Shown here: positions 34,579 through 42,123 of the stretch, piece by piece
How the letters are laid out: every line of letters starts with the position of its first letter
Position numbering within the stretch: the first letter of the stretch is position 1
Assembly (NCBI RefSeq): GCF_030812415.1
Contig: NZ_JAUSST010000004.1
Location: 186,001 to 250,000 of the forward strand
Origin: Paenibacillus harenae
GTDB lineage: Bacteria; Bacillota; Bacilli; Paenibacillales; Paenibacillaceae
Direction: 5' to 3'
DNA length: 64,000 bases
Position numbers and translations under genes: made by a program
Notes under the pieces: generated by a model
Database searches by the model: none
What the model was told of the DNA's origin: nothing
The model's input: only the letters and a program-made list of their open reading frames with translations

Positions 34579-35346
34579 ATGAAATCAACCGGCAACAAGA
34601 AGCTTATCGTATTCATACCGGCGCATAACGAGGTTGGAAATATTGAGACCGTCATTAAGCGCGTACCTCGCAAATTCCATCCCGATTATGATGTGTTGGT
34701 CATCGTGATCGACGATGGGTCTACCGACCGAACGGCGGAAGCTGCCAAGGAAGCCGGCGCCGATTATGTATATTCCTTCGCTGCCAACAGGGGCTTGGGA
34801 GCCGCCGTAAGAGAAGGGCTTGCCCGCTGCTGCCTGCTTGGAGCCGATATCGGATTGATGATCGACGCGGACAATGAATATCCTCCGGAGCAAATTCCCG
34901 ATGTCGCGGCTCCCATTATGAACGGCTTGGCGGACTACACATTCGGTTCACGCTTTAAAGGAAGCATTGCCGGAATGAGGGTGCATCGGCGGCTAGGCAA
35001 CTACTTGTTCACGCTGCTCCAGTCTATCTTGCTCCGCAAATGGATTTATGACGGTCAGTCCGGCATGCGGGGCTTTTCAAGGGAGGCGATGGAGAGTGCG
35101 GAGATCATTCACGATTACAACTATGCCCAGGTGCTCACTTTAAATTTGCTTAGGAAGGGCTTCCGCCTTCAAGAGGTTCCCATCGCCTACAAGGTAAGGA
35201 CGCAAGGGCAATCGTTCATCAAGTTCCGTCAATATGTAACCTCTGTCCTTCCGGCTATTTATCAAGAAATGAAGCGACCGGCGCTTCGCCGAGCTTCCCC
35301 TGCTCCAAGCAGGCATGCGCAGGAAACCTCGGTTTCGCAGGCCTAA
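34579..35346 (+). CDS. GT2 polyprenyl-phosphate sugar transferase (DPM1/DPG-synthase-like)
   Basis: 255-aa soluble GT2-family enzyme. N-terminal GT-A fold with FIPAHNEVGNIE, IDDGSTDRT and the metal-binding DADNEYPPEQIP, then SRFKGS and DGQSGMRGF acceptor-side motifs. This pattern is typical of enzymes that load a hexose onto polyprenyl phosphate. It lacks the C-terminal membrane helices of some homologues. The ATG at 34579 with GAGAGGA is preferred over an upstream ATG that overlaps the previous stop. It is a plausible donor-maker for the GT-C enzyme next door. Confidence 0.85.
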   Translation: MKSTGNKKLIVFIPAHNEVGNIETVIKRVPRKFHPDYDVLVIVIDDGSTDRTAEAAKEAGADYVYSFAANRGLGAAVREGLARCCLLGADIGLMIDADNEYPPEQIPDVAAPIMNGLADYTFGSRFKGSIAGMRVHRRLGNYLFTLLQSILLRKWIYDGQSGMRGFSREAMESAEIIHDYNYAQVLTLNLLRKGFRLQEVPIAYKVRTQGQSFIKFRQYVTSVLPAIYQEMKRPALRRASPAPSRHAQETSVSQA

Positions 35347-35379
35347 GGCAGGCTGACGCTTCTTGAGGGGGATACGTTA

Positions 35380-36939
35380 ATGCAGCAGCGATCACTTCGT
35401 TATTTATCATTGGGCGCTGCCGCTATCGTTCTGTTGACGTTATTCGGCTTGAACCTGCGGTTCGCCAGTCCGTTCGTACGCTCATGGGATGAAGTCGATT
35501 TCGTGCTCGCCGTAGGTCGGTTCGATCTGCTCGCCATGCAGCCGCATTTTCCGGGATATCCGTATTTCATCGCGGGAGCGAAGCTGGTTCATGGATGGGT
35601 GACGGATCCCGTCAAGTCGTTGATCGGCTGGAATGCGGCGCTCGCTTGCAGTTCGTTCATTCCGATTGCGCTGCTGGCGAGAAGATACGTTAACGTTAGT
35701 GCAGCGTTATGGTCGACTGTCGCCATTCAATCGATGCCCTACATGTGGTTGATGGGTTCAAGGCCGATGTCCGAATGCACGGGCATAGCAGTGTTATGGT
35801 GGTATCTGTGGAGCGTGCGAATGGCTGCGGATCGTCCGCATTCTATCCCTCGCCTCGGTGCTGCACTCGTGATATTCAGCTTGCTTATGGGCATTCGGGT
35901 GTCATACTTTCCTTTTGGCCTGGCACTGCTCGTACTCCTTATCTACCAGTATAGAAGGGAATCGAATAAGCGAATTGGGCTTCGGAGACTCGCGCTTGCT
36001 ATAACGGCCGCTGCGGGAGCGCAGCTTATATGGATCGGCGGGTTAGCGATGTCCGAAGGAACGCTGCAGGGGTTTTGGAATTTGTCCATGGCTTTCATAG
36101 ACGGCCATTTCTCCGAATGGGGCGGCGGCGTTGCCTCCGCGCAAGTGCCGCTCGGAACACGATTCGTCACGCTCGTCTACGATCACTTGATTCGGGACGT
36201 GCTGCTTAACCGATTGGCCGTACTGGGTGCGCTCTATGGATGTCTAATCGCTCTGACAGGCTGCGGAATATGGAAGCTGGGCAGCAGCAGAAGAACAATT
36301 GCTTTAGACGGTTTGAAGCATCACAAATGGCTGATCATCATATTGGCGGCTTACGGAGGCTGGGTGCTACTCGGTCAAAATATCGAGAAGCCGCGCCATA
36401 TCGCCCCGATTGCCGGCCCGCTGATGCTGCTTGTTTATGTCTCTGCACTGAAAACGGCTCATTGGCTGAAGCTTTCTTCGGTAACCGGCAACGAGCGGCT
36501 ATGGAACAAAGCCAACGCCGCAGCCATTCCGTTCACGTTAGCCGCCGTGGTCATCGTTCAATTCATCTCCGGAGCGCAATTGCTGAAGCTCCAAGCCGAG
36601 CAGCAGCCGGCCGTCTATCAATTGAACGATTATATGGGAGCGTTAGAGCAGCCGCTCGTGCTGTACACGTGGGAGGAAACCCGGGTGCTTGGTTATTTGA
36701 AGGCTGATTACGAGCACCGGAAAGTGTATACGTATGATTATTTTCAAGCGATAACGTCATCTGAGACGGAGCAGCGGGTGTATTTGACGGATCACGTCCT
36801 GAACGGCTTTTTGGCACAAAACAAGGCTGCGGGATTGGACGTCGTGCCCGTCGCCCATTTTACCTCGGATGATCGGTTCGACCCGGTCTATTCCGAAATT
36901 ACCGTTTACGAATGGAAGAAACGGGATAGCGACAACTAG
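35380..36939 (+). CDS. GT-C type membrane glycosyltransferase (PMT/ArnT-like)
   Basis: 519-aa integral membrane protein with about ten helices. The first external loop carries SWDEVDF (about residue 35), the Asp-Glu motif conserved in GT-C enzymes that use polyprenyl-phosphate sugars. The membrane part is followed by a soluble C-terminal region (about 410-519). No exact subfamily was recognised. With the GT2 upstream and a Ser/Thr/Pro-rich exported protein downstream, outward O-glycosylation of a protein or glycolipid is a coherent inference. Confidence 0.72.
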   Translation: MQQRSLRYLSLGAAAIVLLTLFGLNLRFASPFVRSWDEVDFVLAVGRFDLLAMQPHFPGYPYFIAGAKLVHGWVTDPVKSLIGWNAALACSSFIPIALLARRYVNVSAALWSTVAIQSMPYMWLMGSRPMSECTGIAVLWWYLWSVRMAADRPHSIPRLGAALVIFSLLMGIRVSYFPFGLALLVLLIYQYRRESNKRIGLRRLALAITAAAGAQLIWIGGLAMSEGTLQGFWNLSMAFIDGHFSEWGGGVASAQVPLGTRFVTLVYDHLIRDVLLNRLAVLGALYGCLIALTGCGIWKLGSSRRTIALDGLKHHKWLIIILAAYGGWVLLGQNIEKPRHIAPIAGPLMLLVYVSALKTAHWLKLSSVTGNERLWNKANAAAIPFTLAAVVIVQFISGAQLLKLQAEQQPAVYQLNDYMGALEQPLVLYTWEETRVLGYLKADYEHRKVYTYDYFQAITSSETEQRVYLTDHVLNGFLAQNKAAGLDVVPVAHFTSDDRFDPVYSEITVYEWKKRDSDN

Positions 36940-36967
36940 AGAGAAGGAATGAGAGGGGACTGTACAA

Positions 36968-38017
36968 GTGTCAAGATGGTATCGATATGGGCTTGCAGTA
37001 ATCGTACTTATGGTATGGCTCGCTCCTGTCCAGGTTTCGGCCTACTCCTACGGAGATGCGAATACGGAGGATGTCGCCGAGACTTTCAAAGTGATAGCGG
37101 GTGCTTTAAGCGGGGATAAGGCGGATTGGAAAACAGTCCAGGATACGCATCAGGTTCGGCGATCCGAGATCCAATCGCATTTTGGCGAGTCGGTTGCGCT
37201 GACGCTGGATAAGAACATTGAAGCGAAGGACAGCAAGCTGCTCATTGCCAACTACAAAGCGGTACTTGTCATGAATCTGGATCGCCGCTTTACCTATGCG
37301 CTGAAGGATGTAGCGGATTATGCGGCAGCAAAGCTGCTACTGGCCAAAGCGAAGGCGACATTCGATACGCTTGCGCCTTATATGTCCTCCGGAACGGATG
37401 ACATTAACAAAGCGTTCGATGATGCGCTTGAAGCGCTCGGCAATCCCGGATTGTTCGGCGTAGGGGAGAAGGAGGCCGATCCGGATACGTTCAAGGTGAA
37501 GGTTGATTACATTTACGGGAAAGTAAAACCAAGCTTCCCTTACAAAGCTTACGTCAAACCGGCATCAACTGCTACGGGCAGCGTCAAACCAACCAAAGCG
37601 CCTGCTGCGACGCAGAAGCCCTCTGCAACCAAGGCTCCAACCGCTACGAGCAAACCTACGGCCAGCGACAAGCCGGTTGCTTCCGATTTGGCTGCGGAAG
37701 AGACGCCATCGGCAACGCCAGGCGCAGAACCGAGTCTAGAGCCGGCCGAGAGCATATCGCCAAGTCCCGGGACAACGGAAACGACTCCGCCTGCCGCATC
37801 CGGCAGCGAGGGAGATTCGGATGAGCTGTCTGGCGAATCCGAATCCGAAGTATCTGCGTTAGCCGAAGCCTCGCAGCAAGGTGCGCAGGAAGAAGGCCAT
37901 GCTCCGATGGAGCGGACGGACAAAACGAATCCGTTCATCACGATATTCGTCATCGCGGGAGTCGTAATCGTTGGCGGCGGAGTTATATGGTTCATTCGAA
38001 AAAAAGGATTGTTATAA
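36968..38017 (+). CDS. Exported, C-terminally anchored protein with helical domain and S/T/P-rich stalk
   Basis: 349-aa surface protein of unknown function. Signal peptide about 1-26; alpha-helical domain about 30-185; low-complexity Thr/Pro/Ala/Ser then Glu/Ser-rich stalk about 197-310; C-terminal membrane helix about 322-343 with an RKK tail. There is no LPXTG, so it is membrane-anchored rather than sortase-attached. The helical part (LDKNIEAKDSKLLIANYK...) resembles that of the next gene. GTG start with GAGGGGAC upstream. Its place in the Fur/FTR1 operon suggests an iron-delivery role, and its stalk is a candidate for glycosylation. Confidence 0.75.
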   Translation: MSRWYRYGLAVIVLMVWLAPVQVSAYSYGDANTEDVAETFKVIAGALSGDKADWKTVQDTHQVRRSEIQSHFGESVALTLDKNIEAKDSKLLIANYKAVLVMNLDRRFTYALKDVADYAAAKLLLAKAKATFDTLAPYMSSGTDDINKAFDDALEALGNPGLFGVGEKEADPDTFKVKVDYIYGKVKPSFPYKAYVKPASTATGSVKPTKAPAATQKPSATKAPTATSKPTASDKPVASDLAAEETPSATPGAEPSLEPAESISPSPGTTETTPPAASGSEGDSDELSGESESEVSALAEASQQGAQEEGHAPMERTDKTNPFITIFVIAGVVIVGGGVIWFIRKKGLL

Positions 38018-38044
38018 CAAAAAACGATTATAGGAGAGATGATC

Positions 38045-39526
38045 ATGCGTAAATTTTGGTCCATTGCAATAAGTCTAGCTTTAGTGTTCTCTACATTAGT
38101 TACGGTAAGTACAACCGCTCATGCACAATCCAGCTTCAATATTACCGAGGATGCGGATATCGCCGCCAAAATCAAAGCATTTGCCGATATTAAAGCTTTG
38201 TTCACCGATAACACGGATCTAAAAGCGGTTCAAGAATTCTACGTCGCTCAATTCCAAACGGACGCGAAACGAATCGACGATACGATCAAGCCGAATGATC
38301 CGAAAATCGACGAGAACATTTCGTTCGTGCTTGATAATGCGATTAAGGGCAACCTTAACGTGAATCAAGCGAAGCAAGCGGTGGATAAAGGCCTTCAATG
38401 GTATTTCTACTTCAATATGCGCGATTTGATCAGCAAGAAGGTTCGTCCTGCACTGACCAATGAGGATTATGCGACGGCAAAAACCGAATTTAACAAGGTC
38501 GTTCAAATTTATGAAGGCGTCATCCAAAGCACAGTCGCAAAGCGTGACGGTACGTACAAACTTGATATGGTCGGTATTCTGAAAGGAACCATCGAACAGC
38601 TGCTGAAGGATCTGGACGATAAAAATGCCAACGACTTCAACGTACATCGCCAAGTGCTGGACAAAACGATCATTAAAACGTACGCGCTGGCAGCCTTTAC
38701 GTACGCGACGAACATACCGACGAAGCCCGCGGCCGATCAACCGGCTGCCATGACGGAAGGCTACTTCTTCTATCTTCCGGTATACACGTATTTAAGAGGC
38801 GGAAGCACGGAGGATGCGAACTATATCCTAAACGTATTCGCCTCGGGAGATGCCGGCCAAGTAGACAAAGACAAGATGCAAGCCGCTATGCAGCGCACGA
38901 TGATCGGCAAAGTATCGGAATACGTAACAAATGCCTTTACAAAGCTGTCTGAAGGCGATTTGCAAGGCGCGCGCGGATACGCAATGGAAGGCAATATGTT
39001 CTTGTCAACGCAGGAAGTATTTTTCACTAAGGAAGAATATGCGGCTGCTGCTTCTTATGCGCAGCAATTCGCCGATGCAATTAACAAGTCGGATCTTGCC
39101 GGCGCAAAATCGGCTTCCTTCCAAATGCTGAAGTACCTCGTTGTGAAGGACGGCGTGCAGCTGAAGGTGAGCGAGAAAGCGTATAAAGTAGACGGTCAAG
39201 AACATACGGCGACCAGCGCGCCGTTCATTAATAAGAAAACAAGCCGGACGCTCGTTCCTGTTCGATTAATTACGGATGCGATCAATGCCGAAGTAAGCTT
39301 CGACAATAAGACGAAGACGGTTATCATCGTCAAAGACGGCAAAACCACCCAGCTGAAAGTTGGCAGCGATAAGGTCGTTCAAGACGGCAAGCTTAATGAA
39401 ACGATTACGCTGGATCAACCGGTCGTTATCGAGAAAGGAAGCTCGTTCATTCCGCTGCGCGCAGTTGTGGAGCTATTCGGCAAAGCGGTCTTCTACGAGA
39501 AGGGCGAAATCATTATTCTTCGATAA
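38045..39526 (+). CDS. Secreted protein: two-part helical domain plus copper-amine-oxidase-N-like domain
   Basis: 493-aa secreted protein. It has a signal peptide ending near AHA-Q (about residue 29), a long alpha-helical region (about 35-380) and a C-terminal domain (about 390-493) with the repeated TLVPVRLITDAINAEVSFD / FIPLRAVVELFGKAV pattern of the copper amine oxidase N-terminal-like domain, which is common in Paenibacillus cell-wall proteins. Residues about 60-150 align with the helical domain of the upstream protein. No M75/HxxE EfeO motif is present. AGGAGA precedes ATG 38045. Probably a periplasm- or wall-located iron-system component. Confidence 0.78.
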   Translation: MRKFWSIAISLALVFSTLVTVSTTAHAQSSFNITEDADIAAKIKAFADIKALFTDNTDLKAVQEFYVAQFQTDAKRIDDTIKPNDPKIDENISFVLDNAIKGNLNVNQAKQAVDKGLQWYFYFNMRDLISKKVRPALTNEDYATAKTEFNKVVQIYEGVIQSTVAKRDGTYKLDMVGILKGTIEQLLKDLDDKNANDFNVHRQVLDKTIIKTYALAAFTYATNIPTKPAADQPAAMTEGYFFYLPVYTYLRGGSTEDANYILNVFASGDAGQVDKDKMQAAMQRTMIGKVSEYVTNAFTKLSEGDLQGARGYAMEGNMFLSTQEVFFTKEEYAAAASYAQQFADAINKSDLAGAKSASFQMLKYLVVKDGVQLKVSEKAYKVDGQEHTATSAPFINKKTSRTLVPVRLITDAINAEVSFDNKTKTVIIVKDGKTTQLKVGSDKVVQDGKLNETITLDQPVVIEKGSSFIPLRAVVELFGKAVFYEKGEIIILR

Positions 39527-39546
39527 ATAAGGGTTGTCGGCGGGGA

Positions 39547-39573
39547 GACGCCTGCGCATCATGCGCAGGTGTC
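39547..39573 (+). other. Intra-operon hairpin before FTR1 gene
   Basis: An 11-bp stem (39547-39557 with 39563-39573, one G-T pair) and a 5-nt loop in the 83-bp gap, not followed by a T run. It could stabilise or process the mRNA so that the permease is expressed differently from the upstream genes. Confidence 0.55.
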
Positions 39574-39609
39574 TTCCTCCGCTATTTTAACGTGCAGGGA
39601 GGCTATACT

Positions 39610-40533
39610 ATGAATGTGCAATCGTTTCTGATCACGTTTCGCGAAGCGTTCGAAGCCATTTTGATTGTTGGCATCATCATGACGTACTTGAAGAGAATCG
39701 GCCAGACGCAGTGGAATAAGTGGGTTTGGGTCGGCGTCGTTCTTGCGTTGGCGGCGAGCTACGGTGTCGCATTAGTGTTCCAAACCGTATTGACCGGATT
39801 CGCGACGATGGGCAGCCAAAACTACTTGAAAATCGGCATTATGCTCGTTTCGTGCGTGCTGCTGTCGCATATGGTCTTGTTCATGGGTCAGCAAAGCCGA
39901 AGCATGCAAGGGAAGCTGGAAAATAAAATATCCGCGATCTTAACGGTCGGCGGCGTGCTCAATATGATCGTCCATTCCTTTCTCGTTGTCGTCAGGGAAG
40001 GCGTAGAAACGGTGTTCTTTTTCGCGGCGATTACCGGCGGCGATATCCAGAAGGCATTGCAAAGCTGGGGAGCGCTCATCGGATTGGTCGCAGCTCTTAT
40101 AGTCGGCTATTTGTTCTTTAGAGGTACTCGGAAAATACAACTGAAGACGTTTTTCCGGATTACGAGCGTATTTCTTATGATGATTGCGGGCGGACTGCTT
40201 GTACAGGCTGTTGGGATTATGCAGGATATCGGGATTATGGGTACGATATACAAGACCGCCGGCGGCGAGGTCGGAGAAATATACAATCTGACGGCCATTA
40301 TGCCCGAGCATCCTTTGGACGAGACGCAGCATATTCGCGATACGGGTGAGCAGCCTCTGATTAGCGGGCAAGTCGGTATTTTCTTCAAAGCGTTTCTTGG
40401 TTACACGCAGAACCCGTCAGTTGAAGAATTTGTGCTGTATTGGGCCTTTTATCTAGTCATTATCATCATGCAGGGTTTGCAGAAAAAACGTTACGAGAAG
40501 CTGCATGCCGTACAATCGATAACAGGAGTGTGA
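39610..40533 (+). CDS. FTR1/EfeU-type high-affinity iron permease
   Basis: 307-aa membrane protein with about seven helices. Two RExxE iron-binding motifs typical of FTR1/EfeU lie in membrane segments: REAFE at residues 11-15 and REGVE near residue 130, so both halves look functional. GGGAGG precedes ATG 39610. The usual bacterial partners EfeO (cupredoxin-M75) and EfeB (DyP peroxidase) are absent. Instead it is preceded by two exported helical proteins and follows a Fur box about 8 kb upstream. Confidence 0.93.
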   Translation: MNVQSFLITFREAFEAILIVGIIMTYLKRIGQTQWNKWVWVGVVLALAASYGVALVFQTVLTGFATMGSQNYLKIGIMLVSCVLLSHMVLFMGQQSRSMQGKLENKISAILTVGGVLNMIVHSFLVVVREGVETVFFFAAITGGDIQKALQSWGALIGLVAALIVGYLFFRGTRKIQLKTFFRITSVFLMMIAGGLLVQAVGIMQDIGIMGTIYKTAGGEVGEIYNLTAIMPEHPLDETQHIRDTGEQPLISGQVGIFFKAFLGYTQNPSVEEFVLYWAFYLVIIIMQGLQKKRYEKLHAVQSITGV

Positions 40534-40538
40534 ACGAG

Positions 40539-41303
40539 TTGAAAATAGGGATCATCGGATACGGGCATGTGGGCAAAGCGATGCATAAACAATTTCCGGA
40601 TGCTGTCATCTATGACGGACCGCTCGGAACCGGCAGCCGGGAAGAGCTCGCCCGCTGCGATGCCGCCTTCGTATGCGTACCAACACCTGAAGCGCCGAAC
40701 GGTAGCTGCGATACGTCGCAAGTGAAGGAAGTGCTGAATTGGATAGACGCCTCGGTTATCGTCATTCGATCCACCGTTCCCGTGGGCTTTACCGAGAGCC
40801 AGATCGAGGAGACCGGCAAGCGAATCGTGTTCCAGCCCGAATATTACGGAGAAACCGCGGCTCATCCGTTTTCCGATTTGACTGCGAGAAGCTGGCTGAC
40901 GCTCGGAGGATCGGAGGCGAATGTCAAGCTTGCCGTGAAAGCCTATCAAAGCGTATGCAACGCGGAGGTTAAATTCGTATTTACGGATGCGCGTACGGCG
41001 GAGCTGGCCAAATACATGGAAAATTGTTTTTTGGCAATGAAGGTTACGTTTTGCAACGAGTTTTACGATATCGCGCAAGCGTTTGAAGTCGATTACTCCG
41101 CGCTTAGGGAGGTTTGGCTGGAGGATCCGCGAATCGGGAGAAGCCATACGTTCGTATATGAGGACAATCGGGGTTTCGGGGGGAAATGTTTGCCTAAAGA
41201 TGTGAACGCGATGCTTCACCAAGCGGGCGAGCGGGAAGTGAATGTCTCATTGCTTCAGGCGTTGCGGCTCAGAAACGAAAAATTTATTAAAAACAAGGAT
41301 TGA
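40539..41303 (+). CDS. Short UDP-glucose/GDP-mannose dehydrogenase family protein
   Basis: 254-aa protein with an N-terminal Rossmann domain (KIGIIGYGHVGKAM), the CVPTP and STVPVG strands and the catalytic-Cys motif GFGGKCLPKD (C217). It ends about 37 residues later, so it lacks the C-terminal NDP-sugar-binding domain of ordinary UDP-glucose dehydrogenases (about 400-450 aa). TTG 40539 is correctly spaced (10 nt) from AGGAG; the GTG at 40530 is too close. It starts 5 bp after the permease stop. It may form a uronate donor or act on a different nucleotide sugar. Confidence 0.82.
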   Translation: MKIGIIGYGHVGKAMHKQFPDAVIYDGPLGTGSREELARCDAAFVCVPTPEAPNGSCDTSQVKEVLNWIDASVIVIRSTVPVGFTESQIEETGKRIVFQPEYYGETAAHPFSDLTARSWLTLGGSEANVKLAVKAYQSVCNAEVKFVFTDARTAELAKYMENCFLAMKVTFCNEFYDIAQAFEVDYSALREVWLEDPRIGRSHTFVYEDNRGFGGKCLPKDVNAMLHQAGEREVNVSLLQALRLRNEKFIKNKD

Positions 41304-41345
41304 TCGGTTCGCGATTATCGAATAGAATAAGCTTATGTGTAATAA

Positions 41346-41360
41346 TGATAATCATTTTCA
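41346..41360 (+). promoter_or_regulatory. Fur box upstream of the two-component system
   Basis: TGATAATCATTTTCA matches the 7-1-7 Fur palindrome with one mismatch. It lies 73 bp before the response-regulator start, in an AT-rich promoter-like stretch. It places the kinase-regulator-binding protein operon under iron control. Confidence 0.75.
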
Positions 41361-41433
41361 TTTATAGCAAAAACGATTCCTGTCATGGCCGGCATCATGT
41401 CGCGGCTTTTGCCTTGCGAAGGGAAATATCGGA

Positions 41434-42123
41434 ATGAAAAAAGTATTGTTGATCGAAGACGAAAAAAACATGTCGCGATTTATTGAGCTTGAGCTTCAGT
41501 ACGAACGGTTCACCGTAACCGTCGCTTCCGAAGGCAACACGGGGCTACAATTCGCGCTTGCCGAAGATTGGGATATTATTCTTCTCGATATTATGCTGCC
41601 GGGTATGGATGGTCTCGAGATATGCCGTCGGGTTCGTTCTTTCAAATACACGCCTATTATTATGCTGAGCGCAAGAGACAGCGTATCGGAGCGGGTATCC
41701 GGACTCGATTGCGGCGCTGACGATTACTTGCCCAAGCCGTTCGCCATCGAAGAATTGCTCGCTCGGATGAGAGTCGTATTCCGGAGGCAGCATGCGCTGA
41801 ACAGCGATCGGGACAAAGGATTGTTGCCGGTTGTTTCCTTCCTTGATTTGGTTCTTGATCCGAATACGCGGAGGGTGAGCAGGGCGGGAGTGTCGATCGA
41901 GCTGACAAAGCGCGAATACGATCTGCTCGCCGTATTTCTGTCGAATGCGAACCGAGTGCTCGATCGGGAGACGCTGCTCGATAAAGTATGGGGTTACGAT
42001 GTCGCGGTCGATACGAACGTGGTGGACGTATATGTTAGGTATTTGCGCCGAAAAATCGACAACCCCGGCGGTTCCAGCTACATTCAGACGTTGAGAGGCA
42101 TTGGATATGTGATGAGAAAATGA
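41434..42123 (+). CDS. OmpR-family response regulator
   Basis: 229-aa regulator with a receiver domain (acidic pocket IEDE at 7-10, phospho-acceptor D52 in LLDIMLPGMDG, switch Lys in PKPF) and a C-terminal winged helix (ending YVRYLRRKID...LRGIGYVMRK). The ATG overlaps nothing upstream. Its stop overlaps the kinase start (ATGA). It follows a Fur box and probably controls iron- or envelope-related genes. Confidence 0.95.
   Translation: MKKVLLIEDEKNMSRFIELELQYERFTVTVASEGNTGLQFALAEDWDIILLDIMLPGMDGLEICRRVRSFKYTPIIMLSARDSVSERVSGLDCGADDYLPKPFAIEELLARMRVVFRRQHALNSDRDKGLLPVVSFLDLVLDPNTRRVSRAGVSIELTKREYDLLAVFLSNANRVLDRETLLDKVWGYDVAVDTNVVDVYVRYLRRKIDNPGGSSYIQTLRGIGYVMRK

Noticed and set aside
36968-39526. 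EfeO or M75-imelysin protein partner of FTR1
   Set aside because: No HxxE motif or cupredoxin domain is visible in either protein.
39547-39573. Terminator ending the Fur operon before FTR1
   Set aside because: The stem is strong but no T tract follows, and the next gene starts 37 bp later in the same direction.
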